Positions 37,901-46,199 of a stretch of DNA of 64,000 nt are shown here, in pieces. Position numbers and translations under genes: made by a program. This DNA comes from Tanytarsus gracilentus (Eukaryota; Arthropoda; Insecta; Diptera; Chironomidae). Position 1 is the first letter of the stretch. Each line of letters begins with the position of its first letter. Below the pieces are notes generated by a model that ran no database searches, was not told the origin of the DNA, and was given only the letters and a program-made list of their open reading frames with translations. The stretch is taken from the NCBI GenBank assembly GCA_038502055.1, contig JAXRKN010000045.1:10715501-10779500 (forward strand), in the 5' to 3' direction.

Positions 37901-40900
37901 GGTATCCAATCGTATGAGTAAAGGCATGTCTGAACATTGACTGATTAAACTTTTTATGAAATTACAAAATTTTAATTTTTTTTCACCTGATTCACGAATG
38001 AAAAGTAAGTTAAATCCACGCAAGCGAACACTTGAAAATCTAAAACGCCTCGACATTGAACAAAATTATTGAAATTACTCCAATCTGGCCAATAAATATT
38101 CGAATCCTCCTCAAATTCACAATATTGAAAATCCTGACCATGACAAGAACAAAAAAGTGCTGTAAAAATTATCAAAAATGCTTTCATGACTTTATCTTAA
38201 TCCTCTTGCTTCAAAAAAAATTGAAAAAATACTTCCAATCGGTTCGATGGCCAATTGAAGACTAAAAATGATTATTAAAAATTCCGACCGACAATCTAAT
38301 CTGAGGAAGTGAACGATAAAAAAAATCAGGGATGAAAAATTTTCTATTTTAAACTTTTTTATTTTCTACGAATTTTTTTTCTCTAATCACAAAATTTTTT
38401 TCTTCTTTTTATCACATTCCTAAAATAATTTTTGTCATAAATTTTTTCGCATCCATCACTCGTGAAGCTTACAGTAAACGGAAGTGTCTTAATGCCTTCT
38501 CAAGTCGCTTTTGCAATTTATTTTCATTTCTAGAAACTTGGAGTTCTTCTTCATCATCAGTTGTTTGTTCTTCGGTTGTTGTTGTCTCTTCGGTGGTGAT
38601 TTCATCGGTTGTTGTCTCTTCGGGAGTCGGCTCTAGCGTTGTTGTTGTATCTATTGGAGGTGTTATGGGAGGAGTTGGTGGTGTTTGGGTTGTTGGTGAT
38701 GTTTGGGTTGTTGGTTGGGTTGTTTGAGGCTAAAATTGTAAAATTTAAAATTAAATATTTTATTTTAGATTTAAAATAATTTTGGTTAAAAAAATTGAAA
38801 TTTTCAGATAAAAATGTGCAATTTTTTCATTAAAATTATTCGATAGAAATATTCGTAACTCACATTAATTGTTACTGGATTTGTATTAACTGGAATGTCA
38901 TTTTCTCTGGTTGTTGTCTCTTCGGCTTGGGTTGTTTCTCCTTCTGTTGTTGTTATTTGCTCATTAGTTGAAGTCTGATCAACTGTTGTCGTTGCGGGCT
39001 AAAAAAATAATTATGAAATATTTTATTACTTAAAAAAATCTGATCAAAAAATAAATTTTTGAATCTTTCTTAAAAAATGTCACAAATTTTTAATTCCATG
39101 AATGAAATTTAAAAAATTTTAATTTCTTTTTTGTTCAAGTTTTAAAATTTACAAAATAAAAACTCACATTAATCGTGACTGGATTTGTATTGATTGGAAC
39201 ATCTGTGGTTATTGTCTCAGGTGGATCCGTACCCACGCCTTGGGTTGTTGTCGTTGGTCTAACAAATGTTGTAGTTGTTGTTGTCTCAGTTTGAATTGGA
39301 TCAGTGCCGACACCATGCGTAGTTGTTGTTGGATCGACTTCAACAGGATCGGTTACGATACCGACAGTCGAGTCGAAAGCAGGTGATGACGTCAATTCGT
39401 GCCGATACTCACAAATCAACATACTATTTGAGTCACAGTCCATGCCTAAACCTTGAAACGATCCGAATGTTGAAGAATACAATAAACACGGTCCACTACT
39501 ACTGCCATTAACTAATTCATTATCAACCCAATCCATTCCATCATAGAGAACACCAACAGGTGAATCTTCCGAGTCTTGAACCGTCCAAATATCCCAAAAT
39601 TGATTCCATCTTCCATTAATCCAAACGTGACTTCCTTGCAAAGGTGCTAAAATTTCCGTCGTAGCGTTAAAAAATTGTTGTTGAATTAGTTCACTGTCAA
39701 TAATGAAGAGGTTCATGTTCATGACGGAGCAAGCAGTTCTGGCCGTATCGTAATTCGTCACTAAAGTCAAAAAGCACATTGATTTGAGATAATTTTCACC
39801 GTCATAAAAATCTCTTTGATTAAAACAAGCTCTCGTATTTTGTTGAGTTGTCGTGTCAATTGGTGGCGTTTCAGTGCCTAATCCTTGTGTCGTCGTTTCA
39901 ATTGGATTTGTTGAGAATTGCTCGAAATGTTCACAAATTAACATACTATTAGTCTCACAACCCATTCCTAGCCCTTGAAAGTGTCCAAATTGTGAAGAAT
40001 ATCTCAAGCACGGTCCATTTCTTCGACCTTCAATAAATTCATTATCAACCCAATCCATTCCATCATAGAGAACACCCATTTGAGTGTCTTCCGAGTCTTG
40101 AACCGTCCAAATGTCCCAAACCTGATTCAATCTTCCATTAATCCATACATGACCGCCTTGCCATGGCGATAAAACTTCAGTCGTAACGTTAAACAGAAGA
40201 GTATGAATTAGAGAACTGTCGACGATAAACAAATTCATGCCCATGATATTGCAAACACTTCTGGCTGTATCGTAATTTGTGGCGAAAGTAACGAAACACA
40301 TTGTTTTAAGGTAATTTGGTCCATCGAATAGGTCACGCTGAGCAAAGCATGCACCGCTATTTGGTGGCGACTCTGTTGTCTCAATTGGGTCAGTGCCTAT
40401 ACCTTGAGTGGTCGTGTCTAAACCCTGAGTGGTCGTGTCTATTGGATCAGTGCCTATTCCTTGCGTTGTCGTTGTTGTGTCTAGAGGAATTGTTGTTGTA
40501 GGAGTTAAATTTGGAGCAGTCGGAGGTGTTGGAAAGGGAATGATTTGATCGGGTGGCGGCGGCGGTCTCCAATTGATTTCAGACGTGCAACCCTTTACAA
40601 TAAAAATCACAAATTAAAAAATAAAATCCAGAGATGGACAATTACAAAAACAAATCAAAAATTTAATTTTGTATGAAAATGTAATTTTTATTCGATTATT
40701 GTAATTGCCCATCTCATGACTCACCTGAAGATGAAATGCGAAAAGCGATGGTGAATCACAAGTTCTCCATGTATAATTTCCAGGATCATCCCAGTGACAC
40801 TTTACAAAGTTTGATGCATTATTCCAATCGGGCCAAAGAGTCCATACCTAGATCAGTTTTAAATAAATTAACGGAGTTATAATTTTTTGATTAAACTCAA

Positions 40901-43416
40901 GTACATCGCCATTATTCAAGCAATACATCCACTCTTGAGCAAAGCCCTGACTCATAAATAGTGTAAAGATAAGCGTCCAAATAGCCTTCATTTTTTTATT
41001 ATCTTAATCTCGACTTTGATTATTTTTTAAGTTTCTTTGAGAATTTTCTCTCTTAACTCTTCAATCTCCGGTGACAAACTGAATGTCACTTATCAATTTC
41101 ACATTATTTTATCAAAAAAAAGGGAAAAAATGAACTTTTAATCTAATCTTTCGATTATCTCGAACTTCTTTTTAAAGGCTTACAATTATTGGCTCAACGA
41201 CATGTATATGGATGTCACACTTCCTCTTCCGATAAATTCAAATCCTGGAATGGTTTTGCCGCCACGAAAATTTACAACAGTTCATGATGTCGCTCGATTT
41301 GCGGCGAGAATTATCGATGGAATTTTGGAGCACAAAGAAATGCTCGATAGGTGAGTTAAAAGTGAAGGAAATTAAAGATTTAAAAATTTAATAGTTTTGA
41401 GTATTGGCCAGAGATGGGCAATTACATTGTATTACAAAAAAGTACATTTTCATACAAAATTCATGTAATTTCCATAAATTAAATTACATTGCATTTTGTA
41501 ATAGTCCATCTCTGACTATTTTTCAAAGTTAGAAAATAATTTTAAAAATTGATCTCACATAAAGCGGAGAAATTCCGCAAGAACGTGCAGCATCGCGTGA
41601 GAAAAATCAGCCACTTTGCATGGCTCAATATTATCGACTGTTGGGCTCATGCCGTCGACCGGGAATCGAACGTGACAGTCAATTCCTGCCGGACATACAA
41701 AATAAAGATCACAGTCAGCATGTCATCGTCTTTTGTCGCAATCAAATGTACTGCGTGGTCGTCAAGTCGGATCAGATTGGAAAATTATCGGAAGATGAAA
41801 TTTTCTCGCAACTTCTCTACATTCTCAGTGACGCTCCGTGTCTTCCGAGTACGCCGCCGATGGTTGGACTGTTGACGGCTGAGCCGCGTCGTGTTTGGGC
41901 GAGAGATCGCGAAACTCTTCTTCAAGACGAACAAAATAGTCGAAATATTGAGTTGATTGAGAAGTCATTGATTAATTTGTGCCTCGATGAGACACTGCCG
42001 CCGACATTTAATGCACGAGGATTCATTGGATCGTCTCAGAGTATTCATAGGAGTGGCGAGAGAGATGAGACGAACATGGCACACGAAATGATTCATGGCG
42101 GTGGCAGTGAAAATAATACAGCTAATCGATGGTTCGATAAGACAATGCAAATTATTGTCTGCAACGATGGCACGTGGGGTTTATGTTATGAGCACTCGAC
42201 GAGCGAAGGAATTGCTGTTGTACTCTTACTCGAAAAGATTCTCAATAAAATCGATGAAATTCCAAGTCCAGAGGAGAGTGGAATAACGCAACAACATTTA
42301 CCACCGCCCGAACGTCTCGAGTGGATAATTCGACCCGAGTTACAAAAGAGAATTCAAGATGCTCGTCGTGAAGTGGATCGGTAAGATTTTGTGTGAAGAT
42401 AAATATTAAAATTTTCGATGCGATTTTTTACCCCTTTTTATAGCCGCATTGAGGATTTGGACTTTTATGTTTATCGTTATCAAAATTATGGCAAGAACTT
42501 CATAAAATCGTGTAAAGTGAGTCCTGACGTGTACATTCAACTTGCATTGCAACTTGCATACTTCAAGTAAGTTTTAACCCCTTAAAGTTATGCAACTTTT
42601 AAATTTGAATTTTAAAAAGCCGTTATAAAAAATAAATCTTGTTATTTTAGACTTTATGGACATTTAGTAAGCACTTACGAAAGCGCTTCAACTCGAAGAT
42701 TTTTGCTGGTAAATATTAAATCAACCCATGCGAATTTTTATTAGCAAATAAACTTTTTTTAGGGTCGTGTCGATTGTATCCGCTCATCAAGCTCAGAAGC
42801 ACTTGATTGGGCAAAGGCCATGTGTCAAGGTGGCGGACCGAACGTTCCTCTCGAGAGTGACAAGGAGGACGAAGAAGAATCGCGTAAAGTTTCGTTCAGC
42901 ATTTATAATGTGAGTTTATCTTTTTTATAAAGCACGCAACGGCTAATTCTCGCTTATCTTCTTAGAAGGAGCAACTTTGTGAACTTTTCCGTACGGCAGT
43001 GACTCGACAAACCGAAATTATGGTGCAAAATATTTTGGGTAATGGACTTGATATTCCGTTCCTGGGTTTGCGTGAGGCATGTCGCGAAGTTGAAGGAGAA
43101 CTGCATGAACTTTTTACCGACGAGTGCTACAACATTTCAAATTGTTTTTTGCTCTCGACGAGTCAGGTTAGAAAAAATATTCACATTTAAAAACTTATAT
43201 TTAAATCTCTCTTGATAGGTCGCTTGCTCTACAAATTCATTCATGGGATATGGTCCCGTTACTCCTCGTGGTTATGGCTGCTCATACAATCCTCATCCGG
43301 ATGAAATTATTTTCTGCGTTTCAGCATTTTATTCCGCTGACAATACGAGTGCGACACGTTATGCAAAATCACTACAGGAATCGCTCGATATCATGCGAGA
43401 TTTATTGGAGAATTAA
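12233..43416 (+). CDS. ChAT: Choline O-acetyltransferase (722 aa, GTG start)
   Basis: Makes acetylcholine from choline and acetyl-CoA in cholinergic neurons. Coding exons: 12233-12419, 33441-33520, 35702-35887, 41178-41350, 41565-42380, 42444-42566, 42651-42708, 42763-42909, 42966-43166, 43219-43416. All junctions are GT..AG and close in frame to 723 codons, about the length of Drosophila ChAT. Recognisable blocks are LPKVPVPPLEQT at the start of the acyltransferase fold, RWFDKTMQ, CYEHSTSEG with the likely catalytic His near residue 419, YESASTRRF (substrate/CoA-binding STS-type motif) and GYGPVTPRGYGCSYNPH near the C-terminus. The frame opens at GTG 12233-12235 with A at -3 and G at +4. An in-frame stop at 12125-12127 and no ATG between them rule out an AUG start in this exon. 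Intron 1 (21 kb) contains VAChT; introns 1 and 3 contain antisense genes. Confidence 0.97.
17221..17918. mobile_element. Inverted-repeat DNA element with GATGATCATCGATGA motifs and target duplication
   Basis: The element is flanked by exact ACTTGAGAC copies at 17212-17220 and 17919-17927, an 8-9 bp target duplication. The ends TAGAGATCCT and AGGATCTCA are inverted. Inside each end are dense GATGATCATCGATGAC repeats (17245-17290 and 17818-17895) in opposite orientations. The 500-bp centre is A+T-rich with no transposase. The duplication size suggests a hAT-like mechanism. Confidence 0.7.
18471..18650 (+). repeat. Four-copy AAGTCCGTTACAAAA repeat
   Basis: TTTGAATTCAAAAAGTCCG-type units followed by TTACAAAA recur about every 38-48 bp (near 18487, 18535, 18580, 18620), separated by AT-rich spacers. 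They are intronic and noncoding; similar CCGTT-based motifs recur near 15760-15910. Confidence 0.6.
19315..19316 (+). promoter_or_regulatory. Candidate splice acceptor for the VAChT leader
   Basis: TTGTTTCTGTGTTCTCCAAG forms a pyrimidine tract plus AG at 19315-19316, 220 nt before the VAChT start codon. A second candidate is TTTTCTCTCTTAG at about 19131-19143. Either could join VAChT to a 5' exon shared with ChAT. A minimal uORF (ATG ATT TAA near 19440) follows in the leader. Confidence 0.35.
19537..21243 (+). CDS. VAChT: Vesicular acetylcholine transporter (568 aa, single exon)
   Basis: Proton-driven antiporter that loads acetylcholine into synaptic vesicles; major facilitator superfamily. 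The start MAPLPIINMEYAEAKEVLW is followed by TM1 (about residues 31-53) containing the conserved acidic DNMLYMVIVPIIPDY. A lumenal loop follows with an NSS glycosylation sequon near residue 75. Then come the TM2-TM3 loop motif GAIIDRIGYD (about 110-119), TM4 with ARALQGVGSAFADTAG, and late membrane segments with LIDTALLPTLGYLVD and GSIYAIADISYSMAYAIGP. The cytoplasmic tail from about residue 440 is long and glutamine-rich. The gene has no coding intron and lies inside ChAT intron 1 on the same strand, the conserved cholinergic-locus arrangement, which supports both calls. The downstream AATAAA at 21720 lies within a small inverted-repeat element. Confidence 0.96.
   Translation: MAPLPIINMEYAEAKEVLWNKIHEPIMQRKLILVIVSIALLLDNMLYMVIVPIIPDYLRYVGVVDDDEEILVSSNSSVTVRPNHHGQDTSTGLLFASKAIVQLMVNPFSGAIIDRIGYDIPMMIGLIVMFFSTSLFACARSYSGLFFARALQGVGSAFADTAGLAMIADRFTEEAERTKALGIALAFISFGCLVAPPFGGALYQFAGKEVPFLILALVSLLDGFMLLLVMKPIRQQIRESQSETRPESIPIWQLMMDPYIAVCAGALMMSNVALAFLEPTISLWMEDTMTTDNWKIGMIWLPAFFPHVLGVIITVKMARRYPHHQWRMAAFGLVLEGVSCLFLPFITSYKLLTLPICVICFGIALIDTALLPTLGYLVDTRYVSVYGSIYAIADISYSMAYAIGPIVAGGIVDLIGFVALNLLIAVLNLGYAPVLRYLRNVYDFKPFEECEANVLMSDPPAKEYQTYSMQNQQPVGDFKNHLEYANYGQQEQQPGMQETNIDQYNYSQPQQYQQQQDLNYQQQQQYQPGYQEQGGVYNQQQANPFRQPEAPQAAPRPAVANPFRQGFN
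21696..22001. mobile_element. Inverted-repeat element downstream of VAChT
   Basis: GAACCCAGTGAG at 21696-21707 is exactly complementary to CTCACTGGGTTC at 21990-22001. The 280 bp between are almost entirely A/T with short palindromes. The element sits in or just beyond the VAChT 3' UTR and could supply its polyadenylation signal. Confidence 0.5.
22002..27082. other. ChAT intron 1, middle part, no gene seen
   Basis: The stretch is A+T-rich, with no exon recognised on either strand. A relatively G+C-rich block stands out at about 25978-26120. Near its right end GAAGTTCAATTTTTGA occurs three times (about 26822, 26922, 27026). A palindrome around 25690-25770 has TTACGTTATG/CATAACGTA arms. Confidence 0.45.
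27121..28407 (-). CDS. Cysteine- and lysine-rich protein of unknown function (390 aa)
   Basis: Two exons on the minus strand, 28259-28407 and 27121-28144, joined by a GT..AG intron in phase 2. The start is ATG at 28405-28407 (MSCDKGTVCVSLYLF). The protein has no signal peptide or membrane segment. It contains many cysteines in CxxC-like settings (CKPCPPKKESC, CCPCC, CVKCVDRPP), a central Ser/Arg-rich stretch, and a highly basic C-terminal third with predicted helix/coiled coil (KKQMSQAMKEEKKRQQQYQKK and following). AATAAA on the minus strand lies about 35 nt after the stop (27083-27088). It is nested antisense in ChAT intron 1. Sperm-tail and axonemal structural proteins of insects can look like this, but I do not recognise the family. 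Confidence 0.8.
28858..29892. mobile_element. 1-kb element with long imperfect inverted repeats and 8-bp target duplication
   Basis: It is flanked by exact GATTAAAG copies at 28850-28857 and 29893-29900. The arms (about 28866-29055 and 29695-29890) are inverted copies of about 190 bp carrying GACATTTTGCCCCTG and GACATTTTGCCC in tandem at each tip. Within each arm, GGGTCAATTTGTC and ATGGACAAATTGACCC form a second, nested inversion. The 600-bp centre is A+T-rich with no transposase. ORFs of 60-90 codons in the arms are palindrome artefacts. Confidence 0.75.
30041..30201. mobile_element. 161-bp miniature inverted-repeat element
   Basis: TGCGTGGGACATG at 30041-30053 is exactly complementary to CATGTCCCACGCA at 30189-30201. 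CGTTGGGGACG is repeated inside near each side of an AT-rich centre. The short size and terminal inverted repeats fit a MITE; no convincing target duplication was identified. Confidence 0.6.
30202..33440. other. ChAT intron 1, last part
   Basis: No gene is seen on either strand. It contains copy 2 of the inverted-repeat family (31425-31608), two GGTTCGAATCC motifs (33286 and 33369) and otherwise A+T-rich DNA up to the pyrimidine tract and AG at 33439-33440 that open ChAT exon 2. Confidence 0.5.
31425..31608. mobile_element. Inverted-repeat element, copy 2
   Basis: Same family as 10741-10930: left end CTAGTAGGGAAG, then TTGTCAGTTAGGAAAATAAG, AAAAAATACGTTACAAAAAT, the mirrored GTAACGTATTTTTAG and TAGTATTTAAATTTTATTTG, ending CTTTCCTAATTGG. 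The internal AATACGTTAC/GTAACGTATT pair forms a hairpin. Confidence 0.55.
33550..33614. mobile_element. 65-bp hairpin element with TA target duplication, in ChAT intron 2
   Basis: Near-perfect 23-bp arms starting CCCTGTTTTTTGGTTATAAG surround a 19-nt loop, and the right arm is the exact complement. TA lies immediately outside each end (33548-33549 and 33615-33616), as expected for a Tc1/mariner-type insertion. It sits 29 nt after the exon-2 donor. It may be an extreme internal-deletion derivative. Confidence 0.65.
34260..34960 (+). repeat. Strand-biased segment ending in long poly-A and poly-G tracts
   Basis: From about 34260 the plus strand becomes unusually poor in C and rich in G and T, with TGTAATGTAATGTAATTTAT at about 34408-34427. 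It ends in 59 consecutive A (34852-34910), TAAAAACAA, G11-A-G10, and 18 A. A poly-A end suggests the 3' end of a truncated non-LTR retrotransposon, but the G blocks may be a sequencing or assembly artefact. The lysine-rich open frame across it is meaningless. Confidence 0.35.
36064..38187 (-). CDS. Chitin-binding (CBM14) mucin with microexon array (342 aa)
   Basis: Sixteen exons on the minus strand: 37987-38187, 37786-37929, 37595-37678, 37410-37503, 37325-37348, 37178-37213, 37075-37110, 36995-37006, 36873-36899, 36779-36802, 36700-36723, 36630-36641, 36535-36546, 36454-36477, 36267-36398, 36064-36206; the frame closes at 343 codons. Signal peptide (MKAFLIIFTALFCSCHG), then a four-cysteine module with WPDWSNFNNFVQC, then a Thr/Ser/Pro/Glu mucin stretch (TTTTTT, PSTEPSTE) and a C-terminal peritrophin-A domain with six cysteines (CDGIPDG, SDCTRYYFC, IELVCD, QECIAG, DEC). 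Such proteins bind chitin in peritrophic matrix or cuticle. Exons 5-14 are 12-36 nt and all phase 1-1. AATAAA follows the stop by about 35 nt (36025-36030). It is nested antisense in ChAT intron 3 and its N-terminus is paralogous to the next gene. Confidence 0.85.
36454..37348 (-). repeat. Tandem array of ten 12-36 nt microexons
   Basis: Exon lengths in transcript order are 24, 36, 36, 12, 27, 24, 24, 12, 12 and 24 nt, separated by introns of 55-111 nt. Each exon begins after AG with CTTCAACTGA, CTCCAACTGA or CAAC[CT]ACAGA, and ends GAAC, GAAT, GAGT, CAAT or GATC before GTAAG/GTGAG/GTAAT. Every exon starts and ends in phase 1, so each adds whole residues, mostly PSTE or PSTEPSTE. The unit that was duplicated is exon plus intron. 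Confidence 0.85.
38469..40991 (-). CDS. Secreted mucin with two C-type lectin-like domains (676 aa)
   Basis: Five exons on the minus strand: 40905-40991, 40725-40847, 39168-40592, 38864-38998, 38469-38729; frames close at 677 codons. The first donor (GTACTT) is weak but preserves the alignment with the neighbouring paralogue. Signal peptide (MKAIWTLIFTLFMSQGFA), a four-cysteine module with LWPDWNNASNFVKC, a Pro/Thr linker, C-type lectin-like domain 1 (about residues 152-291), a TTQGLGT linker, domain 2 (about 326-465), then Thr-rich mucin sequence and a charged C-terminus (KLQKRLEKALRHFRLL). Both lectin domains share HVWINGR, WDIWTVQDSED and GMDWVDNE, and end in LICE. No EPN or QPD calcium-site motif is seen, so calcium-dependent sugar binding is doubtful. 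The two domains are an internal duplication. Exons 3 and 4 both end in TNPVTIN, showing exon duplication. Confidence 0.85.
40629..40719. mobile_element. MITE with CAGAGATGG end, in an intron of the lectin-mucin gene
   Basis: The left end CAGAGATGGACAATTAC is complementary to the right end GTAATTGCCCATCTCATG with few mismatches. The interior AATTTTGTATGAAAATGTA matches the complement of the element at 41410-41514, so the two are copies in opposite orientation. Confidence 0.6.
41077..41094 (-). promoter_or_regulatory. Candidate initiator with adjacent GATA site for the lectin-mucin gene
   Basis: On the minus strand GATAAG (41089-41094) is followed by an initiator match TCAGTT (41077-41082), placing a start near 41080, 89 nt upstream of the ATG. 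The paralogue at 38187 shares a GATTAAGATAA motif just before its ATG with this gene. GATA sites are common in insect gut genes; use here is inference. Confidence 0.3.
41410..41514. mobile_element. MITE with CAGAGATGG end, in ChAT intron 4
   Basis: CAGAGATGGGCAATTACA at the left faces CCATCTCTG at the right, 105 bp in total. It shares its ends and the AATTTTGTATGAAAATGTA core (in complement) with 40629-40719. CAGAG...CTCTG ends suggest hAT; the flanks give no clear target duplication. Confidence 0.6.
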
Positions 43417-46199
43417 ATATTTTTGATGCTTTTTAATGATGATTGTTAATTGTTTTTAATCTATCGTGATCGTAACCCAGAACTTGCTTTAAAAAAACGT
43501 TAAAAATGCTAAATTGAAAAAGAAATCATATCATGAAAAAAATATACAAAACATATCAAAATGAGCCTTCACTAAACATGTGAAAGAAATTATTTTAAAA
43601 TTTTAAGAAAAATATTTTTGAAAATTTTAAATATTTGTTAAAATCTTTGAGAGTATTTAAAATGATTTGATTATTAAAAATTTTGTCATTTATTGAGTGA
43701 CCATAATAATGACAAATTTCATTAATTCTTTTAGAAAAAAAATTTAAAATTTATTTTTATCAAGTTCAAAAATATTTCTTGATTTAATTTATTCGACCTT
43801 TGATTTTCTGTCGCTAAATTGGAAAAAGTAAAAATTGTTAAATGTAGAAAATGTTGCATGATTAAATTCATGATATAAATTTTAATTGCGTGTAGTAGCA
43901 ATAATGAAGAAAATTCGAATTAAGGAAAAAATTAAATTTAAAATTAATTATAGAAATTTCAATTGGCTTTGAATTCAAATAAAAAATATTTAATAGAGAT
44001 TGAAAATATTTTGATGCTTAAGCATGCTTTTAGAAAATTTGAGGAAAATATTTTTTAAAATTAATTCCGCAAATATTTTTGTTGAAAATTGAAAATTTTT
44101 AATATTTTAAATAAAATTGGACCAAACCAAATTAATTGAAAAAAATAAAACTTTTAATTTTTTAAAACAATTTATGGAAAAATTATTCCATAAATCTTTA
44201 CACAAAAACTAAATCTATCAATTTCTAAAATTGATTTTATTTTAAAAGCTAATTTAATTTATGTCTGTGATTTACCAATGAAGAACCATCATTTAAAAAA
44301 TAGATGAAAATTTATTTATGTTAAAAAGAATTTATTTAATTCTGTTGAAAGTTAAAATGAAAAATATTTTATTCGATGAATGTGAAAGATTTTAAGATGT
44401 TAAGTGAAAAAAGCCCGCTTCAGTAAAATCTTGCCCATTGATAGAGTCACGATAGAGTCAGTGATGGTATTGTAGTATGTAGCGCATAATAAAAAAATTA
44501 AATTATTGTCATACAGAGAGTAAAATTGAAAACCTACTACATATCAATTACATGAAACTGAAGTATCAACGTTTAGTTGAGTGTCAATTATTTGCCTAAA
44601 ACCACACAATGTATGAAATAAACCGTAGTGATATTGAATCTATTATTATCATATAAGAAAATGCCTAGAAATTAAGACAAAAATCGTTCAATGATGAAAA
44701 TCAATTTGAACGCAACCAAACAAACATATCAACATACATATCAATTGTAATGGAAGCATATCAAACAAACAAAAATTGTAGATGTTTATACATAAATGAA
44801 CGTTTGATGGAATCAGAAAAAGTGAAAAATTTAGAAATTAATTAGATTTAAAATTATAAAATTAGCATTTTTTGCATGGTTGATGTTAGTCGCACAATAT
44901 TTGATATTTTTTGCATCAACCTTTAAAATGAAAACAAAAGATTAAAAAATTATTTTTTCCATTAATTTTTTCAAAAATTAAAAATAAATAAAATATTTCT
45001 TATTTTTTAAAAAATTAAAGTTATTTAATTTGAAATAAATTAATAAATTTAAATTCTGCATCATAAAAATAATCAACAACATGAATAAGAAATCTAGTGT
45101 TCAAAAAAATATTAAATCATTTAAAAATATCACAATCTAGTCTTAAGTCAGCGGTTAAGTGGTGAAAATCAATCCAACTTAACCACTGCAACCAAAACTC
45201 GATACATATCAAAATGGAAAATCGAAAACATATCAAAACGTAGATTCGATAATAAAAAATTATAATCGAAATATTTATATCGTAGAAATATTTATTTAGT
45301 TCATTATAATGAGCGTGAAAGTTATTATTGTAATCATAGATCATCAAATATTGAATAAAATAAATTAGAAAACTTTTGCCTAAGCAACAAAAAAATTGTT
45401 GAATAATTCATTCGGTTTGTTAGAATTTTAAAACCCTAAAATAAAAAATTTATGACAAATAATAATGAAAGTGTTTTACCATAATTAAATAACACTATTT
45501 TATTTGTTCGATAAATCCACGAGATTCAACTTTTAGCGCCATCTTTTGGTGAGTTTAAAAATTTTAGTATAACAATTTTTTCTCCCTTCAACATTTTCAG
45601 TTCTTCTGCCAAAAATATCAAAGATATTTTATTTATTTTTCTTACAGTTTACAAAACTTCTTATCATCAGCATATGATCCAAAAAAATATTGTTTAAATC
45701 CTCTCGCATGACCAACCTTTCACAACAAATCTTAAACTTATTTCCTTTTGCTTTTCTGTCTCGATGCCAATAAAAAAAATTCGGTTTTGTTTTCAGGAGC
45801 AAGTTGGTTGCATTCACCTTGACATGCTTAAAAAATCGAGATTTTTTGGCACACGAAAAAAAAGGAGCGAAGTTTTTTTTGGACAAAGAGAAAAGCAATT
45901 GAAATGATTTAATTTGAAAATTGAAATTTATAGTTAAAATTACTTTGCCAAATTTTTAGTTGTTTCATTGCGTCTTGCAATAAATTAGAAAAATATTTTG
46001 GTTGATTTAAAAAGATTTTTGTTAATTTTAGAGGTTATAAGAGCGAAGAAGAAAATCAGTTGGAATTCAAATTTTAGCTTCAATTTTTTATAACAATCAA
46101 AAAAATTGTTATAAATTCTGTAAACAAAAATTTTGTGAAGATTTAAGAGAAAAATATTTTTATGTTTAACTTAAAAGTCAATTCAGAACTTCTTAAAAA
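43417..46199. other. Intergenic DNA downstream of ChAT
   Basis: Strongly A+T-rich sequence between the ChAT stop and the next gene, including the ChAT 3' UTR. AATAAA-type signals are frequent and the true polyadenylation site cannot be chosen. ACATATCAA motifs recur at about 44540, 44729-44740 and 45204-45235. No gene is seen. Confidence 0.45.

Noticed and set aside
41549..41875. A 108-codon frame overlapping ChAT exon 5
   Set aside because: Different frame from the clearly conserved ChAT sequence MAQYYRLLGSCRRPG.
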